Assembly: GCA_937915885.1 (NCBI GenBank)
Contig: CALGGP010000372.1
Coordinates: forward strand, 1 to 9,888
DNA from: an uncultured Selenomonadales bacterium
Lineage (GTDB): Bacteria; Bacillota; Negativicutes; Selenomonadales; Selenomonadaceae
DNA length: 9,888 nucleotides
Reading direction: 5' to 3'
Shown here piece after piece: positions 8,331-9,888 of the stretch (the first letter of the stretch is position 1; each line of letters opens with the position of its first letter). A program made the position numbers and the translations under genes. The notes under the pieces were generated by a model. The model did not search any database and had not been told where the DNA came from. It saw nothing but the letters and a program-made list of their open reading frames with translations.

Positions 8331-8393
8331 TATATATCCCGGTGAGTTGTATGCGCAATCAAAACTTGTATACTGCCGTTTTTTTTCACTAAA

Positions 8394-8422
8394 TTTATAG
8401 TACAAGGGTATCGGCAAGTCAA
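8394..8422 (-). promoter_or_regulatory. Promoter of the receptor-RTX operon
   Basis: On the minus strand TTGACT (8417-8422) and TATAAA (8394-8399) are separated by exactly 17 bp, a five-of-six match to each sigma-70/SigA box. The predicted start near 8387 gives a leader of about 77 bases. The -10 box is embedded in an imperfect AT-rich dyad, ACTAAATTTATAGT (8388-8401), and is flanked by inverted CTTGTA (8365-8370) and TACAAG (8401-8406). These could be operator sites. I do not see a convincing Fur box. Confidence 0.75.
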
Positions 8423-8437
8423 ATTTTTGTCGCACTG

Positions 8438-8466
8438 TTGACAGACGACGATTCGAGCTATACACT
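8438..8466 (+). promoter_or_regulatory. Promoter of the AAA ATPase gene
   Basis: A perfect TTGACA (8438-8443) is followed, 17 bp later, by TACACT (8461-8466). The overlapping TATACA at 8459 would give a 15-bp spacer and is less likely. The predicted transcript starts near 8473, giving a leader of about 20 bases before the ATG at 8496. Its -35 box is only 15 bp from the -35 box of the divergent receptor promoter. Confidence 0.65.
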
Positions 8467-8480
8467 TGACGGAAAAAATG

Positions 8481-8488
8481 AAAGGAAG
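8481..8488 (+). promoter_or_regulatory. Ribosome binding site that fixes the AAA start
   Basis: AAAGGAAG lies 7 bases upstream of the ATG at 8496. The upstream in-frame TTG at 8466 overlaps the predicted -10 box and the ATG at 8478 has no comparable site, so 8496 is preferred. Confidence 0.7.
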
Positions 8489-8495
8489 TGGAGCG

Positions 8496-9380
8496 ATGCC
8501 GATCAAAACAAATGAGGCGGTCGAAGAAAAAAAAGCTCCGGCGGAAGAAGAAATCTTCGTGCCGGAGGAGCCGCGCTATACCCTCGACGATATAATTCTC
8601 CCGCGCGCGACGAAGGATCAATTATTGGACGTGTCGACCTATGCGGAGAATGCTCATCGTGTTTTCGAGTTATGGGGATTTAAAAATACGCATCGATATT
8701 CGCGACGGATCGGAGTGAATTTATACGGCGCGCCGGGCACGGGTAAAACCATGGCGGCGCATGCGATCGCTCATAAACTCGGCAAAAAAATTTTGATCAT
8801 CAATTACGCGGACATCGAATCAAAATACGTCGGCGAAACTCCGAAAAATATTCGGCGGGCGTTCGAGGCGGCGAAGAAAACCGACAGCATTTTGTTTTTC
8901 GACGAGGCTGATGCGATCCTCAGCAAGCGCGTCACGAACATGACGCAGGCAGTAGACGTGAGCGTGAATCAGACGCGGTCGGTGATGCTGATGCTTATGA
9001 ACGAGTATCAGGATTTTATAATTTTCGCGACGAACTTCATCGAGAATTTTGATCCCGCGTTCATGCGTCGGATATCGATGCACATCAAATTCGAGTTGCC
9101 CGATCTCGAGTGCCGAAAAAAATTGTGGCGAATGTACATTCCGTCGTCGGCGCCCAATAATATTGACATCGACAAACTTGCGTCGGATTACGACGGTTTG
9201 ACGGGTTCGGATATCGCGACCGCCATGCTCAACGCCGCGTTTAAGGCGGCGCGCCTGAACGCGACCGAGATTGATGAGGCGCTCGTGCGGGAGATGATCG
9301 AAAATATTCTCGAGAGCAGGGCGGCGAATCTCAATGCTGCCACTCGTGATGGAAGGAGCCGTCGCGGTCGACGCGCTTGA
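8496..9380 (+). CDS. Single-domain classic AAA-family ATPase
   Basis: This 294-residue ATPase belongs to the FtsH/Cdc48-like classic AAA group and probably forms a ring that remodels or unfolds a protein partner in the cytoplasm. A Glu/Lys-rich N-terminus (1-25) is followed by Walker A GAPGTGKT (78-85), a pore-loop-like SKYVGE (109-114), Walker B ILFFDEADA (132-140), sensor 1 FATN with N180, arginine-finger region FMRRI (R191/R192) and sensor 2 GLTGSDI (234-240). There is no protease, membrane or second AAA domain, so it is not FtsH; the target is unknown. It has its own promoter, divergent from the receptor. The last ~17 codons lie in the first unit of the gnd tail array, so the basic tail ending RDGRSRRGRRA is read from the antisense strand of gnd sequence. 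I chose the ATG at 8496 over the TTG at 8466 because of the ribosome binding site. Confidence 0.9.
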   Translation: MPIKTNEAVEEKKAPAEEEIFVPEEPRYTLDDIILPRATKDQLLDVSTYAENAHRVFELWGFKNTHRYSRRIGVNLYGAPGTGKTMAAHAIAHKLGKKILIINYADIESKYVGETPKNIRRAFEAAKKTDSILFFDEADAILSKRVTNMTQAVDVSVNQTRSVMLMLMNEYQDFIIFATNFIENFDPAFMRRISMHIKFELPDLECRKKLWRMYIPSSAPNNIDIDKLASDYDGLTGSDIATAMLNAAFKAARLNATEIDEALVREMIENILESRAANLNAATRDGRSRRGRRA

Positions 9381-9483
9381 AAGTGTGCGCGCCGAAATAA
9401 TCTCGTTGGGCTTGAATCAAATTCGCGCCAAGTCGCTCCGCGCGGAGTGCATCAATGTATTCGAGTGCAGGGAGCGGCGAATC
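9331..9483 (-). pseudogene. Duplicated gnd C-terminal fragment, unit 1
   Basis: Read on the minus strand this 51-codon unit encodes LPALEYIDALRAERLGAN, then LIQAQRDYFGAHTFKR, then GSFHHEWQH and TGA (9331-9333). It matches the end of 6-phosphogluconate dehydrogenase, whose NLIQAQRDYFGAHT tail carries the Arg and His that reach into the neighbouring subunit's active site. It has no start codon or ribosome binding site and lies downstream of other gnd stops, so it should be untranslated. It keeps the canonical QAQRDYF. It overlaps the end of the AAA gene (to 9380) on the other strand. Confidence 0.85.
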
Positions 9484-9636
9484 TCAATGCTGCCACTCAT
9501 GATGGAAGGAGCCGTCGCGGTCGACACGCTTGAAAGTATGCGCGCCGAAATAGTCTCGCTGTGCTTGGATCAGATTGGCGCCAAGTCGCTCCGCGCGGAG
9601 TGCATCAATGTATTCGAGGGTCGGGGGCGGCGAATC
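9484..9636 (-). pseudogene. Duplicated gnd C-terminal fragment, unit 2
   Basis: This is the second 51-codon copy, ending in TGA at 9484-9486. It encodes PTLEYIDALRAERL, the canonical LIQAQRDYFGAHTFKR and GSFHHEWQH. The frame runs straight from the unit 3 stop into this unit (GAT TCG CCG after the TGA), so only the TGA separates them. There is no start signal, and it is probably transcribed only as part of a gnd 3' leader-out region. Confidence 0.85.
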
Positions 9637-9789
9637 TCAATGCTGCCACTCGTGATGGAAGGAGCCGTCGCGGTCGATGCGCTTGAAAGTGTGCGCGCCG
9701 AAATAATCTCGCCGGGCTTGGATCAGATTGGCGCCCAATCGATCCGCGCGGAGTGCGTCAATGTATTCGAGGGGCGGGGGCGGCGAATC
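9637..9789 (-). pseudogene. Duplicated gnd C-terminal fragment, unit 3
   Basis: This third copy ends in TGA at 9637-9639. It begins PPPLEYIDALRADRLGAN and reads QARRDYF instead of QAQRDYF, plus KRIDRDG instead of KRVDRDG. It shares the Gln-to-Arg change with unit 4, which fits a recent 4-to-3 duplication or gene conversion. Confidence 0.82.
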
Positions 9790-9888
9790 TCAATGCTGCC
9801 ACTCGTGATGGAAGGAGCCGTCGCGATCGACGCGCTTGAAAGTGTGCGCGCCGAAATAATCTCGCCGGGCTTGGATCAGATTGGCGCC
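9790..9888 (-). CDS. gnd: 6-phosphogluconate dehydrogenase (decarboxylating), C-terminal end, partial
   Basis: Only the last 32 codons and TGA (9790-9792) are visible; the rest lies beyond the right edge. Gnd oxidatively decarboxylates 6-phosphogluconate to ribulose 5-phosphate with NAD(P)+ in the cytoplasmic pentose phosphate pathway. The residues GANLIQA, RDYFGAHTFKRVDRDG and FHHEWQH are the family's C-terminal signature, and the Arg and His of RDYFGAH normally contact substrate in the partner subunit; both are kept. The family's usual Gln before that Arg is Arg here (QARRDYF). This unit may be the true gene end, or one more detached copy if the array continues to the right. Confidence 0.75.
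   Translation of the reverse strand, partial: GANLIQARRDYFGAHTFKRVDRDGSFHHEWQH

Larger units (their letters stand above)
9321..9888. repeat. 153-bp tandem array made of the 3' end of gnd
   Basis: Units begin with GCGGCGAATCTCAATGCTGC at 9321, 9474, 9627 and 9780, an exact 153-bp period with no net indel, and the fourth unit runs off the window. Units 3 and 4 differ at only 2 of the 109 positions that can be compared; units 1 and 2 differ at about 9 of the corresponding positions. The copies are therefore real and diverged, not a simple assembly stutter. On the minus strand each unit encodes the Gnd C-terminus followed by TGA. Weak similarity continues left of 9321 into the AAA gene (TATTC and GCAGGG with small shifts), perhaps marking the duplication junction. 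Confidence 0.93.

Noticed and set aside
8388..8401. Fur box at the receptor promoter
   Set aside because: The AT-rich dyad is imperfect (10 of 14 positions pair) and does not match the 7-1-7 Fur pattern, so I call it only a possible operator.
8466..8495. TTG start that would lengthen the AAA protein by ten residues
   Set aside because: It overlaps the predicted -10 box and lacks a ribosome binding site, whereas the ATG at 8496 has a good one 7 bases upstream.
9321..9888. CRISPR array
   Set aside because: The repeats are directly abutting 153-bp units with no unique spacers, and they encode a recognisable protein tail.
9321..9888. Assembly error as the source of the 153-bp repeats
   Set aside because: The units carry multiple distinct substitutions, including a shared amino-acid change in units 3 and 4, which a simple assembly duplication would not create. 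Long-read confirmation is still worthwhile.

Overview
The window looks like chromosome from a bacterium with an outer membrane and Firmicute-style expression signals. It encodes a TonB-dependent outer-membrane receptor with a Sec signal peptide and a terminal aromatic residue. It also has strong purine-rich ribosome binding sites (GAGGAGG, GGGAGG, AAAGGAAG) and near-consensus TTGACA/TATAAT promoters. That mix fits the Negativicutes (Selenomonadales-like), but this is inference and no marker gene proves it.

Layout, left to right. (1) Positions 1-187 hold a G-rich 39-bp tandem repeat with two canonical G-quadruplex motifs, probably in or next to the 3' end of an upstream gene. (2) sbcC (188-2854, +) encodes the SMC-like subunit of the SbcCD nuclease. 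(3) Convergent to it is a large gene on the minus strand (2873-6289) for an RTX-type calcium-binding repeat protein built from five modules of about 187 residues. (4) Immediately upstream of it on the same strand is a TonB-dependent receptor (6337-8310, -), 47 bp away, so the two probably form one operon read from a strong promoter at 8394-8422. (5) A divergent promoter (8438-8466) drives a small single-domain classic AAA ATPase (8496-9380, +). (6) From about 9321 to the window end lies a perfectly periodic 153-bp tandem array. On the minus strand every unit encodes the last ~45 residues and stop codon of 6-phosphogluconate dehydrogenase (Gnd). The body of gnd must lie beyond the right edge, and its 3' end has been copied at least three extra times.

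How the genes fit together. The receptor and RTX protein are the only clear functional pair: a TonB-dependent importer co-transcribed with a probable secreted or surface calcium-binding protein, which could capture a nutrient or hold the cell surface near it. SbcC, the AAA protein and Gnd look like unrelated chromosomal neighbours. The most unusual feature is the gnd tail array. Its copies have diverged from each other, keep the 51-codon frame with one TGA between units, and the AAA gene ends inside the first copy, so the basic C-terminal tail of the AAA protein is written on the antisense strand of gnd sequence. Tandem duplication on three scales (39 bp, 153 bp and about 0.56/1.12 kb in the RTX gene) is a theme of this window.
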